From: an uncultured Methylococcaceae bacterium
GTDB lineage: Bacteria; Pseudomonadota; Gammaproteobacteria; Methylococcales; Methylomonadaceae
Length of the DNA stretch: 43,454 nucleotides
Assembly (NCBI GenBank): GCA_903859415.1
Contig: CAIOMN010000221.1
Location: forward strand, 1 to 43,454
Direction of reading: 5' to 3'
Shown: piece after piece, positions 25,304 to 34,653 of the stretch
How the letters are laid out: each line of letters starts with the position of its first letter
How positions within the stretch are numbered: position 1 is the first letter of the stretch
Translations under genes and position numbers: made by a program
Notes under the pieces: model-generated
The model's database searches: none
What the model was told of the DNA's origin: nothing
Seen by the model: the letters and a program-made list of their open reading frames with translations, nothing else

Positions 25304-26026
25304 TCAAAAAGATCTGATTGCCCGTACAAACATAGTCGTATTGGTAGTATAAGACGGTGAGTATACGGTACCATTTGAAAAGCTTGAGCCTCTGGCATTA
25401 GAGTAGCCATCCCCGGTAGAACTCCAATAGTGAGCGTTAGCAAAGCCGCCTAAATCTGTTAATGGTGCGGAAGCGCCGGGGCCAATCGTTGAAAGCATTT
25501 CATTTAATTCGTCTAGCGAAGGTAGATACCAGTCAGAAAAACCATGAAATACATATTCCTTGGCGAGAGCAGCTGCAAATTCGGCATCTGAGTGCTTACA
25601 GTGAGTAATAATTTTTGCAGTGTTAGCGGCCCCCGATCCAATTGCAGTTCCAGACGTGATTGAGATATTTGTTCCATAACAACCCCATTGAGATTTGGAA
25701 GATTGATCTACCGGGGCGGCTTCCAATCCATGCAAACCACTCGAATCTGATAAATAAAATACGATGCCTCTGGCAGGACCAAGGCCACCAATCTGATAAG
25801 GGCCTTTAGAGAGACATTTGTTTAATACCCAGGTTGGGACACCTTCACAAAGTGCCAGTGTTGGGGTTGAGCCTTTGGGGGCTTTAATGACTGGAATTCG
25901 GGTCCATTGGACGCCATCCCAATACTGCATATCACCCACTTCGTGATTGGTTGCTTTTGCAGTATTAAGTGATACAGTGCTAAATGCTAATAAAGTTATT
26001 AAAATCGCTTGCTTCATGCCAATCAT
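25304..26026 (-). CDS. Exported DUF1566 (Lcl-type) domain protein
   Basis: The product is about 240 residues with a signal peptide (hydrophobic ILITLLAFSTVSL, cut near AKA). It has GPARGIVFYLSDSSGLHGLEA, then FSDWYLPSLDELNEM, HYWSSTGDG and a FVRAIRSF end. This is the typical DUF1566/Lcl C-terminal layout seen in surface proteins. The start at 26026 is chosen because AGAGAG lies just upstream. Its role is unknown. Confidence 0.82.
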   Translation of the reverse strand: MIGMKQAILITLLAFSTVSLNTAKATNHEVGDMQYWDGVQWTRIPVIKAPKGSTPTLALCEGVPTWVLNKCLSKGPYQIGGLGPARGIVFYLSDSSGLHGLEAAPVDQSSKSQWGCYGTNISITSGTAIGSGAANTAKIITHCKHSDAEFAAALAKEYVFHGFSDWYLPSLDELNEMLSTIGPGASAPLTDLGGFANAHYWSSTGDGYSNARGSSFSNGTVYSPSYTTNTTMFVRAIRSF

Positions 26027-26206
26027 ACTTACTCTCTGTTTTTTAGGCAAAAAATATATTTAAAAAAGGTTGGAATGATAGGAATGATATATTAGGAGGA
26101 TTAATTCAACATTAATTTTGCAGTCTTTTCTAATGGTTAATCAAAAAAGTTTTTAAGCTTGATGAGATAAGAAGTTTAACGAATACGGACGAGGGGTTGA
26201 TATTGT

Positions 26207-28498
26207 TTAGGTGCAATGTTTCAGGAGCGCCTCAAAATCTTCAATTACCACCGGCTGACTAAATAAATATCCTTGGTAGTTTACACAGCCATTATCCTGG
26301 AGAAACTTCAGCTGTTCTTCTGTTTCTACCCCTTCGGCGATAACGTTAAGATTTAGATTGTCTGCCATAGCAATAATGGTACGCACGATAGTTTGATCAT
26401 CACTATCGAAAGCAATATCCCTGATGAATGACTGGTCGATTTTAAGTTGATGTAACGGCAAGCGCTTAAGATATTGCAAAGACGAATACCCAGTACCGAA
26501 ATCATCCAATGAAAACTGAATGCCGGTTGTAATTAAGGCATCCATAATCATAATTGTTTCTTCGATACTCTTAACTAATACACTCTCGGTCAATTCCATT
26601 TTGAGCAATGAGGGTTTGATGCCATAATTTAGAATAACAGATTGCACTTGAGTGACGAAATCGGCTTGAAAAAATTGCTTGGAACTGACATTGACGGAAA
26701 GAGCCATATCTCGTGTCAGGGGATTTTCTTGCCATAATTTGAGTTGGGCGCAAGCGGAATTCAATAACCATAGCCCGATTGGCAAGATCATGCCTGTTTC
26801 TTCTGCAAGAGGAATGAACTCTATTGGTGGTACGAGGCCGCGTTTAGGGTGTTGCCAGCGGATCAAAACTTCAGCCCCAATAGGTTGGCGTGAATGGTTC
26901 ATCTGTATCTGAAAATGCAAATAGAATTGCCGGTTTTCAACTGCTTTTCGTAAGTCGTATTCGAACTCTACCCGAGCGGTGATAGCTTCTTGCATTAACG
27001 GATTAAAGAAGCACAGGTTATTTCGGCCTGATTTCTTGGCGTGATACATGGCAATATCGGCTTGTTTTATCAATTCATCCTGTGAATTATTTTGACCGTT
27101 GAAAAGCACAACACCAATACTACAGCCGTTGTTGTATTCAAACGGCTCAAGAAAATATATTTGATTGAGGGTGGTCAAAATTTTATTGGCTATCATTTCA
27201 GCTTGAACACTGGCTTCAAAAGAATACACGCTGAGGTTTTCAATCATCACTAAAAACTCGTCGCCACCCAAGCGGGCCACGATATCACATTCTCTCAAAC
27301 AACTGCTTAAACGTTCAGAAACTTGTTTCAGCAGTAAATCTCCGATGTCATGACCTCGGGTGTCGTTCAGCATTTTAAAATGATCGAGATCAAGAAACAA
27401 CAACGCTCCGCTACGACCGCTAACTGCGCTTGATGCTAACGCTAAGTTAAGTCGATTCTGAAGGAGTCGTCGATTCGGTAGGCCCGTCAAGGGATCATAG
27501 AAGGCCAGTTTTTTGATTTCTTCTTCGGCGAGCTTACGTTCGGTGATATCCTGAACGATGCCTATGCCGCCAATAATTGCTCCATTATTATCTTGAAAAG
27601 GCGCGCAAGTCATGGAGATCCAAACGTCGTCAGTGCTGAAGGTGGCGATATAACGGCCTTCGAAATTACCTATTTCACCTTTTAAAGTATTGCTCAAAAT
27701 AGGTATAATTGCCTTATTCTTGAGATGTTTCATATTCAAGCCAATGAGATTCTCAATAGAGCTGTGTAGAATCCCGGCAAAGTGAGTATTGCTATAGGTA
27801 ATGATGAGGTTGGTGTCGTAATGGAATATGCCTACAGGTGAATAACTCAACAATAAACGATAGCGTTCTTCGTTTGTTTTTACTGTTGCTTCCCGTTCGG
27901 TGGCTTCAAGACGTAACGCAATATTTTCAGAGATATTGTGGTTTATATGCCGCAAACTCATCATCAAATAACCGAGATAGAGTGTAGACGCTAAGCTCAT
28001 TGCCAGATACAAGCTCTCGCCCACAAGAGATAAACGAATAATAATGGGTGTAAGCACTAACACGGAAAATACTCGAGCACTAACGATATCGGCTGCGTAA
28101 GAATTTACGGCGCCAGCGATCAATCCAGCCAACATAAAGAGCAGGAACAACTGATTCTGTGGATAATCGTCAGGAAACATCAGAAAACCCGCTGCCCCCC
28201 ATATGATGCCGGAGATCACTATGCCCAGTCGAAACCTTAATAACCAGAGATGAGTCCTGGATTGGCTAGCGGTCGAGGAACGTTGATAAATTAAATTAAG
28301 AATCGTTCGTGAAACCATGATCAAGGTAATCAAAGAAAACCAGGCATAGACGACTGTAGGGCTGATGACATTTCTCTGCATAAAAGCTAGAATCGCAGCA
28401 AGAATTACGCTGGTAACTAACGGTACAATATTCACTGAATACAGTTGGCTAAGCTGTTCGAATTGCATCGCAGTTTTTTTGTCCAGATTATTCATCAC
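26207..28498 (-). CDS. Membrane-sensor PAS-GGDEF-EAL cyclic-di-GMP protein
   Basis: The 763-residue protein has about six N-terminal membrane helices (1-200), a PAS domain (about 215-325, YSPVGIFHYDTNLIITYSN), a diguanylate cyclase domain (330-500, intact RLGGDEF near 411) and a phosphodiesterase domain (510-763). The EAL motif is EVL (AEVLIRWQH), but ELTES, DDFGTGYSSL and IAEGVETEEQ are kept, so phosphodiesterase activity is still plausible. The first ~207 residues are close to those of the hybrid kinase 29978-32275, so only the output domains differ. It is divergent from the porin gene. Confidence 0.92.
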   Translation of the reverse strand: MMNNLDKKTAMQFEQLSQLYSVNIVPLVTSVILAAILAFMQRNVISPTVVYAWFSLITLIMVSRTILNLIYQRSSTASQSRTHLWLLRFRLGIVISGIIWGAAGFLMFPDDYPQNQLFLLFMLAGLIAGAVNSYAADIVSARVFSVLVLTPIIIRLSLVGESLYLAMSLASTLYLGYLMMSLRHINHNISENIALRLEATEREATVKTNEERYRLLLSYSPVGIFHYDTNLIITYSNTHFAGILHSSIENLIGLNMKHLKNKAIIPILSNTLKGEIGNFEGRYIATFSTDDVWISMTCAPFQDNNGAIIGGIGIVQDITERKLAEEEIKKLAFYDPLTGLPNRRLLQNRLNLALASSAVSGRSGALLFLDLDHFKMLNDTRGHDIGDLLLKQVSERLSSCLRECDIVARLGGDEFLVMIENLSVYSFEASVQAEMIANKILTTLNQIYFLEPFEYNNGCSIGVVLFNGQNNSQDELIKQADIAMYHAKKSGRNNLCFFNPLMQEAITARVEFEYDLRKAVENRQFYLHFQIQMNHSRQPIGAEVLIRWQHPKRGLVPPIEFIPLAEETGMILPIGLWLLNSACAQLKLWQENPLTRDMALSVNVSSKQFFQADFVTQVQSVILNYGIKPSLLKMELTESVLVKSIEETIMIMDALITTGIQFSLDDFGTGYSSLQYLKRLPLHQLKIDQSFIRDIAFDSDDQTIVRTIIAMADNLNLNVIAEGVETEEQLKFLQDNGCVNYQGYLFSQPVVIEDFEALLKHCT

Positions 28499-28625
28499 TT
28501 ATGATTTAGCCCAAATTGTGGAGATATAATGACAGTGAATTACGGTTTACAGTGATTTCAAGGACATTTTTAAAATACGTACTTGAATAAATAATAACAT
28601 GGTGCATAATTATGCGCTAATACCT
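28499..28625. repeat. Duplicated divergent upstream region, copy A
   Basis: This intergenic segment between the GGDEF-EAL gene and the fadL-like gene aligns with copy B (32276-32396): CACTTATGAT, CCCAAA-TGTGGA, TACGGT-T-CAG, GATTT-AAGG-CAT-TTT, AAATAATAACATG and GCGCTAAT recur in the same order. It should hold the divergent promoters. Copy A still serves both flanking genes. Confidence 0.8.
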
Positions 28626-29981
28626 AGGCCGCTAATCGGGAGAAGTAGTATTAAACTAAAACTAGCCTCTGCCGCTTTAACGGCAGTATTCATTGGAACA
28701 ACCGGTTTGGTAAAAGCTTCCGGCTTTGCGCTAATTGATCAAAATGCCAGCGGCTCGGGTAATGCCTATGCTGGAGCCGCTGCGGTCGCAGAAGATGCCA
28801 GTACTATTTTCTTTAATCCAGCGGGCATGAGCTATTTGCCAGACAGCCAGTTTGTTGCGGCAGGACAAGCTATTAGGCCTACCGCCTCATTTAATAACAA
28901 TGATTCAAAAACGATTGGCCCGTTAGGTACGCCTGCTACCATGAGCGGCGGAAATGGCGGTGATCCCGGTAACTGGGCATTTTTACCTAACGTTTATTAC
29001 GCTAAGGCCGTTACGGACTCGATACATCTGGGTCTTGGTCTTAATTCACCTTTCGGACTTGAAACCAAATATGACAATAGCTGGGTGGGGCGTTATCAGG
29101 CATTAAACTCCAAACTTCAAACCATCAACATCAATCCTAGCGTGTCGTTTAAAGCCAATGATTGGTTGTCATTAGGTGCAGGCATCAATATACAGTATGC
29201 AGAGACCACATTAACCAACGCACTAGATGTGGGTACTATCTGTTATGGCAAGGTTAATCCGCGTACTTGTGGTGCAATGGGGCTGACCCCACAAAATAGT
29301 GATGGTAACGTCAGTATAAAAGGCAATGACTGGGGCGTGGGTTACAATCTGGGGGTTATTTTTCGACCCATCGAGTCTACCCGTATCGGTATTGCGTACC
29401 GCTCAAGAATTAACTACACCCTGAAAGGCAATGCGACCTTTAGCAATATTGCTGCGCCGTTGGCTGGATACTTTCCTAACAGTGCTGTAACGGCAAATTT
29501 TGTTGAGCCAGACTCGGTTTCCACGAGTCTTGTTCATCAACTGAATAACCAGTGGGATTTACTGGCCGATGCAACCTGGACACACTGGAGTCTATTCAAG
29601 CAATTAAAAGTAGTGGCGACTTCAGGGGCAGTGCTGAACAACCAGCCGGAAAATTGGCAGGACACCATGCGCTACTCTATCGGCGCCAGTTATCGTTACA
29701 CCGAAAAGCTAAAGTTCCGTGTCGGTTCGGCCTATGATCAAACGCCGGTTAAGGATGCTTATCGGACGGCACGTATTCCCGATAATAATCGCATTTGGAT
29801 GTCAGTGGGTGCCAATTACAAGCTTTCATCCAGCAGCAGCTTTGACGCGGGCTATACACATATCTTTATTAACAATGCCCCGATAAATCAAGGTGCGGTA
29901 GGCACTGTAACAGGCCAGGTTCAAGGCAGCTATAACAGCAGCATAGACATCATCAGTATTCAGTACACACATACCTTTTAA
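28599..29981 (+). CDS. FadL/TodX-family outer-membrane porin
   Basis: The product is 460 residues. A long basic and hydrophobic signal region (to about residue 40) is followed by SGFALIDQNASGSGNAYAG, the N-terminal hatch of FadL-type barrels, then AVAEDASTIFFNPAGMSYLP. The protein ends in an amphipathic strand with terminal Phe (YTHTF), as for BamA substrates. Such porins take up fatty acids or hydrophobic compounds. The start at 28599 is in the duplicated segment; the tail overlaps the end of the opposite hybrid kinase gene by 4 bases. Confidence 0.9.
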   Translation: MVHNYALIPRPLIGRSSIKLKLASAALTAVFIGTTGLVKASGFALIDQNASGSGNAYAGAAAVAEDASTIFFNPAGMSYLPDSQFVAAGQAIRPTASFNNNDSKTIGPLGTPATMSGGNGGDPGNWAFLPNVYYAKAVTDSIHLGLGLNSPFGLETKYDNSWVGRYQALNSKLQTININPSVSFKANDWLSLGAGINIQYAETTLTNALDVGTICYGKVNPRTCGAMGLTPQNSDGNVSIKGNDWGVGYNLGVIFRPIESTRIGIAYRSRINYTLKGNATFSNIAAPLAGYFPNSAVTANFVEPDSVSTSLVHQLNNQWDLLADATWTHWSLFKQLKVVATSGAVLNNQPENWQDTMRYSIGASYRYTEKLKFRVGSAYDQTPVKDAYRTARIPDNNRIWMSVGANYKLSSSSSFDAGYTHIFINNAPINQGAVGTVTGQVQGSYNSSIDIISIQYTHTF

Positions 29982-32275
29982 ACAGGATAAGTCACAGAGG
30001 CTGTTCCCCCCAATTTATCGATCAATAGGTTCATTAACTGGCTGGTGACGATGGGTTTAGTTATATAATCATCCATTCCCGCCATCATGCATTTGTCGCG
30101 TTCGCCTTCCAGCGCATTTGCAGTGAGTGCAATCACCGTTTGACGGGGTAAGTGATGCTGGGCTTCAAATAAGCGCAGTTCCCGCGTGGCGGTGTAGCCA
30201 TCCATAATGGGCATGTGGCAATCCATAAAGATCAAATCATAGTGCCCCTGTTTTAATTTATCGAGTGCAAGCTGACCATTCTCTGCTACATCGGGAACAA
30301 TGTTGTATTTTCTTAGCTTGGCAACAATCACTTTTTGATTGACTTTGTTATCCTCAACAACAAGTACTTTTTTATGTTGAAAACACAGCTGATTAGCTTC
30401 AACTTCAACTTCAACTCTCGAATTTTTGATGTCTGTATTTGGCTTATGGGCATTGAGTGCATTAACAATGGCATCGTAAAGCTGCATTTGTCGCAAGGGT
30501 TTAAACAGGCGCTGGATAATGCCGGTTCCTTGGTAGTCAGCTGGCTCAATCTGATTATCGGATGATAATAAAATAATAGGTAGGTGGGTTAACGAAGGAA
30601 TTTGAGTGAGACATCTTGCAAACGTTAAGCCATCCATTACCGGCATTTGCATATCCAGTAAAATGAGATCCAAGGATATGTTTTGTAGTGTTGACGTCTG
30701 CAATTGCATGAGTGCAGCACTGCCACAATCGGCTTCACTGACCGTCAATCCCCAGCTTTTTAGATAAGTGTTCAGGATTTTGCGATTCGTTGCATTATCA
30801 TCCACGATCAATATCCGTTTACCGGAGAGATCATTGGTATGTAGTGAAATACGAGGCTCATCAGACTCACTATTTGTGAGCGGTAAGGTAAACCAAAAAC
30901 AGGAACCTTTGCCTAGGATACTGCTAACGCCAATTGTCCCTCCCATGCGTTCTACTAGTTTTTTACTGATGGAGAGACCTAAGCCCGAACCACCAAAACG
31001 TCGTGAAGTAGCACTATCTGCCTGAACGAAAGGCTCAAATAGGCGTGCTAAAGTGGCCTCAGAAATACCAATGCCGGTATCATGTATTTCAAAACGTAAT
31101 TGCTCGGTACTATTTGCAACGAGCGACTGGATGATACTCACAGAAACTTCGCCCTGCTCAGTAAACTTAACCGCATTACTGATTAAATTGGTTAACACTT
31201 GCCGGATACGCATGGGATCGCCTCGCCAGAGATGCGGCATGCTGATGGGTAATAAACAGTTTAACTCCAGTCCTTTAGCAAAGGCGCGATTGGAGGTTAA
31301 TATACAAACATCCTCGACTAAATCGACCAGATTAAAATCAACGTGTTCCACTTCAAGCTTATCGGCTTCTAATTTGGTTAAATCCAGAATATCGTTGATT
31401 ATCTCCAGCAGGGCCTGCCCTGAACTGTGAGCTGTTTTAACCCAATCCAGCTGAGTCTGTGACATGGATGTTTCACTGAGTAAATCCAGCATACCTAACA
31501 CGCCATTCATCGGAGTCCGGATTTCATGACTCATATTGGCTAGAAATTCCGATTTTACACGAGTGGCCTCCTCGGCCATTTCTTTGGCTTTCAGTAAGTC
31601 CGTTTCGACTTGACTACGGTAAATAATCTCAGTAGAAAGTTCTTGAGCCTTTCTATTCAGTGTTGCTTCTCGTTCTGTAGCCTCAAGGCGTAGTACAATG
31701 TTCTCAGAGATATTGCGATTGATGTAACGCAAACTCATCACTAAAAAACCCAGATAGAGTGTAGACGCTAAGCTCATTGCCAGGTAAAAACTTTCACCAA
31801 CAAGCGTCAAGCGGATAATGCAGGGCGTCAGTGCTAATACTGAAAATGACAGGGCGCTGACGATATCGGAGGCATATGAAGTGACGCCGCCAGCAGTTAA
31901 GCCGGCCAACATAAAGATCAGGAACATCTGATTCTGTGGATAATTAGCAGGAAACAACAACACACCTGCTGCCCCCCAGGTCACACCTGTAATCAGAATA
32001 GCCAGACGAAACCTAAGCAGCCAGCGATGGGTTTCGGCCTTGGTATCTATCGAGGAGCGATGATAAGTGAAAATAAGTATCGTCCGTGAAACCATGATCA
32101 GAGTAATCAAGGAAAGCCAGGCAATGATGACAGTCGAGCTGATGACATCTCGCTGCACAAACGCTAGAATCGCTGCAAGAATAACGCTGACAATTAACGG
32201 TAAAAAATTAACAGCATACAGTTGGTTAAGCTGTTCGAATTGTATCGCAGTTTTTTTGTCCAGATTATTCATCAC
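29978..32275 (-). CDS. Membrane-bound hybrid histidine kinase with two receiver domains
   Basis: The 765-residue protein has the same ~207-residue membrane sensor as the GGDEF-EAL protein. A coiled linker (VETDLLKAKEMAEEATRVKS) leads to HisKA with H250 in FLANMSHEIRTPMNGVLGM, then HATPase (DTGIGI, GSGLGLSISKKLVERMGG). Two receiver domains follow, with phospho-acceptor Asp in LLDMQMPVMDG (about 537) and FMDCHMPIMDG (about 683). No HPt domain follows, so one must be elsewhere. It is a BarA-like phosphorelay kinase, convergent with the porin gene. Confidence 0.92.
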   Translation of the reverse strand: MMNNLDKKTAIQFEQLNQLYAVNFLPLIVSVILAAILAFVQRDVISSTVIIAWLSLITLIMVSRTILIFTYHRSSIDTKAETHRWLLRFRLAILITGVTWGAAGVLLFPANYPQNQMFLIFMLAGLTAGGVTSYASDIVSALSFSVLALTPCIIRLTLVGESFYLAMSLASTLYLGFLVMSLRYINRNISENIVLRLEATEREATLNRKAQELSTEIIYRSQVETDLLKAKEMAEEATRVKSEFLANMSHEIRTPMNGVLGMLDLLSETSMSQTQLDWVKTAHSSGQALLEIINDILDLTKLEADKLEVEHVDFNLVDLVEDVCILTSNRAFAKGLELNCLLPISMPHLWRGDPMRIRQVLTNLISNAVKFTEQGEVSVSIIQSLVANSTEQLRFEIHDTGIGISEATLARLFEPFVQADSATSRRFGGSGLGLSISKKLVERMGGTIGVSSILGKGSCFWFTLPLTNSESDEPRISLHTNDLSGKRILIVDDNATNRKILNTYLKSWGLTVSEADCGSAALMQLQTSTLQNISLDLILLDMQMPVMDGLTFARCLTQIPSLTHLPIILLSSDNQIEPADYQGTGIIQRLFKPLRQMQLYDAIVNALNAHKPNTDIKNSRVEVEVEANQLCFQHKKVLVVEDNKVNQKVIVAKLRKYNIVPDVAENGQLALDKLKQGHYDLIFMDCHMPIMDGYTATRELRLFEAQHHLPRQTVIALTANALEGERDKCMMAGMDDYITKPIVTSQLMNLLIDKLGGTASVTYPV

Positions 32276-32396
32276 TTATGATCTCGGCCCCAAACTGTGG
32301 ATATAATGGCCGTGGACTACGGTCTGCAGGGATTTTAAGGGCATCTTTTATGATGGCTTATGTATAAATAATAACATGACGCATATTGATGCGCTA
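32276..32396. repeat. Duplicated divergent upstream region, copy B, with lost second gene start
   Basis: It aligns with copy A (28499-28625). On the plus strand ATG at the position equivalent to the porin start opens a short frame, MTHIDALMPKFDKL, echoing MVHNYALIPR, then stops at about 32441. This looks like the beginning of a lost second porin gene. Confidence 0.65.
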
Positions 32397-32866
32397 ATGC
32401 CCAAGTTCGATAAACTTAAAATACCTGTGTTATCAGTCTAAGTTGCACTCAATAGGTTGTAGCACCTCAAATAATACTCTGGCGAAGCACAACCAATACA
32501 CTGTCTAAAGGCAATCAATTCTCTCTTACCATGCAAAGGTGTAATTTGAGGATTTTTAACCCTCTTCATGAAAAGTAATAGTTAGCGTTAGCGAAAGTTA
32601 TAGTTGGGGTAACGGTCGAGTATCGGTGTATTTATTAGCTGCAATGAGTGCGCTCTCTCTAAGTATTATATGACTTAAGCTAACCCAATGAATACAGTCC
32701 CTGAACGTATTCGAACCCTTTTGCTAATCTATTTGATGGTTTTTTCCATAAATAGTTTGTGGTTTTGAAAAAAGAGACTATGATCTTCACTAGGACAACC
32801 GTCCAAATTGAAAATGAGCACTCTGCTTATTTTTAAATCATTCCTATGATTCATTGGAATTCCATC
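32397..32866. other. Intergenic stretch of about 470 bases without supported genes
   Basis: No reading frame, RNA gene or repeat beyond the duplicated segment is supported. It probably holds degraded remains after loss of a gene, plus the promoter of the next gene. Confidence 0.4.
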
Positions 32867-33511
32867 ATGCAACCTAAACTGATCATTACTTTTGATCGCC
32901 TGAACGAAGCAGATTTTCTGGTCAAAGCCGGAGTTATCAATTCTGCTTTAACAGCCAACCCGTTTTATCCAGAACCCTGGATAACTCAAATACCTAGTTT
33001 AGTAACAATTAATGCGGCATTTATTGCTTATCAGGATGCTTATCGTGCTGCATTAACAAAGGATACGATCAAAACGGCTTTACGGGATAGCTTACGTACA
33101 GCCTTAACTGTAATGTTAAAACAACTGGCTCCTTATCTGGAAGTGGTTGCCCAAGGCGATTTGTCTATTCTTGCGACCACTGGTTATGACTTGCGTCACG
33201 ACATTGTTCACTCAGGTAGTGTTGACCCTTTGCCAGCGCCAGAGGGATTTCAGGTCACTCATGGGACTTTAACGGGCACCTTGAATGTTCAAGTATCCCG
33301 TTTAACAGGTGCGGGTAGCTATGATGTAGAAAGTACCCAAGGTGACCCTGGTATTGAGGCTAATTGGAAACATGTACTTTCATCAAAGAATGCGTCACAT
33401 ATGTTATTGAGCAATTTAACACCCGGTCAAACCAATTGGTTTCGTGTTAGAGCGATTGGTAGTCATGGTGAAGGTGCCTGGACTGATCCGCTGTGCATTA
33501 TTGTTAATTAG
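32867..33511 (+). CDS. Fibronectin type III-like domain protein, copy 2
   Basis: This 214-residue paralogue of the gene at 3040-3684 has the same layout. It has a helical half with LKQLAPYLEVVAQG and TTGYDLRHD, then a fibronectin III domain (PAPEGFQVTHG, AGSYDVESTQG, NWFRVRAIGSHGEGAW). Codons conserved along the full length indicate selection on both copies. The ATG at 32867 gives equal length to copy 1. Its role is unknown. Confidence 0.78.
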   Translation: MQPKLIITFDRLNEADFLVKAGVINSALTANPFYPEPWITQIPSLVTINAAFIAYQDAYRAALTKDTIKTALRDSLRTALTVMLKQLAPYLEVVAQGDLSILATTGYDLRHDIVHSGSVDPLPAPEGFQVTHGTLTGTLNVQVSRLTGAGSYDVESTQGDPGIEANWKHVLSSKNASHMLLSNLTPGQTNWFRVRAIGSHGEGAWTDPLCIIVN

Positions 33512-33754
33512 TAAGGCTTGTTTTTAGTCGATCTATACAATCTAGGCCAGGTGGTTATGCTATCTGGTTTAGATTGTGGTTTATCCTCTAGACGATACAA
33601 ATCCATCTGGCAATCTAGAATCAGCGTGCCTGTCATTAATCAAACTGAAGAAGATGTTAAGCAAGATATTGATACCAATAGACCAATGGTTAAAAGAAGT
33701 TTAAGACTTTTAACTTACGATCACCCAATCTGAGTGAGGAACCGAGGGTTAAGT

Positions 33755-34192
33755 TTAACTATTCAACAAATTTTCCGGTGTCGTTGCTTCAAAGATTTGT
33801 TCAGTCCATTTCTCTATTAACTCAGGACTTGCCGCATTCACTTTATCTTGGATTTGTTGATTAACTGAGCCGAATTTTGATTTAAGTAATAACATGAAAA
33901 GTTTGGCTGCTTCTTTTTGACGTCCATCTTCTTGACCTTCTTGCCACGCCTCTAATTGACTTTCTTGACGGCCTTCTTGCTTCCATTCTTCAACCCATTC
34001 CTTAACGCGTTCTGCTAGCATGGTGTGTACCTCATTAAGATCATTTAATTCTGGATAGTGTGAATTAGGTGATTTAGCGTGTAATAGTACACAGTTAATC
34101 CACACGGTGAAAGTTCTTCGTAAACTGCTTTGCGCAGGGTCTTTAAGCCAAACGATTAGATGCTCTAATACACCTTGTATCTCAATGCGGAT
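33755..34192 (-). pseudogene. C-terminal fragment of an Rpn-type PD-(D/E)XK nuclease/transposase
   Basis: Read on the minus strand, an open segment without its own start covers IEIQGVLEHLIVWLKDPAQS, a Gln/Glu-rich RQESQLEAWQEGQEDGRQKE stretch and a closing LLLKSKFGSVNQQIQDKV, PELIEKWTEQIFEA. This matches the tail of Rpn/transposase_31 proteins (with the DUF4351-like end). The N-terminal nuclease part is absent: a stop (34193-34195) directly precedes the segment. Confidence 0.75.
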
Positions 34193-34653
34193 TTAAGGTA
34201 CCTCAACATATTCCTATCAAAATATGATTCTCTTTTGGAGTAGGACAAAATAGTAACGCGAGTTATGTTTAATCAATAAATTATATGATGTTATATTTAA
34301 CTAACATATTGATTTTTATATGATAAATCTGGTTATTTTATATAGCATAGGCTATTTGTATGCATTTTTGTAGGTCTGCCAAATTTTCACTTGAATCCTA
34401 CACAATTCCCACAGATTTTAACGCTTCCCAAAGACATATAAGTCTGAAACGCCCACTGCATCATGTTTCGCTTATTTATTTAGCTCTTTATGGAACAGTT
34501 TCAACAAATTATTACCTCGTCAATTTGTTCTTAAAAGCTCATAAAAACTCCTACAAACCTCTTTTTTCAGTCTGAAGATAAGTCTATATCCTATGTCCAT
34601 GCCGTAGAGAGTGGCTTTACGGTAAAACAAACAGATCTCAAAAAGGAAACAAA
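34193..34653. other. AT-rich region upstream of the NYN-E2-E1 operon
   Basis: About 460 bases without a supported gene. The part near 34230-34350 is very AT-rich, which fits a silenced or horizontally acquired promoter region. AAAAAGGAAAC just before 34654 is the ribosome site of the first gene. Confidence 0.5.

Noticed and set aside
32695-32760. Sequence resembling a tRNA T-arm (GGTTCGAATAC on the minus strand), considered as an attachment-site remnant
   Set aside because: No acceptor or anticodon arm is present at the right distances; the match is a short chance one.
33518-33733. 71-codon plus-strand frame after the second fibronectin-III-like gene
   Set aside because: Composition looks non-coding, with no start signal and no recognisable motif.
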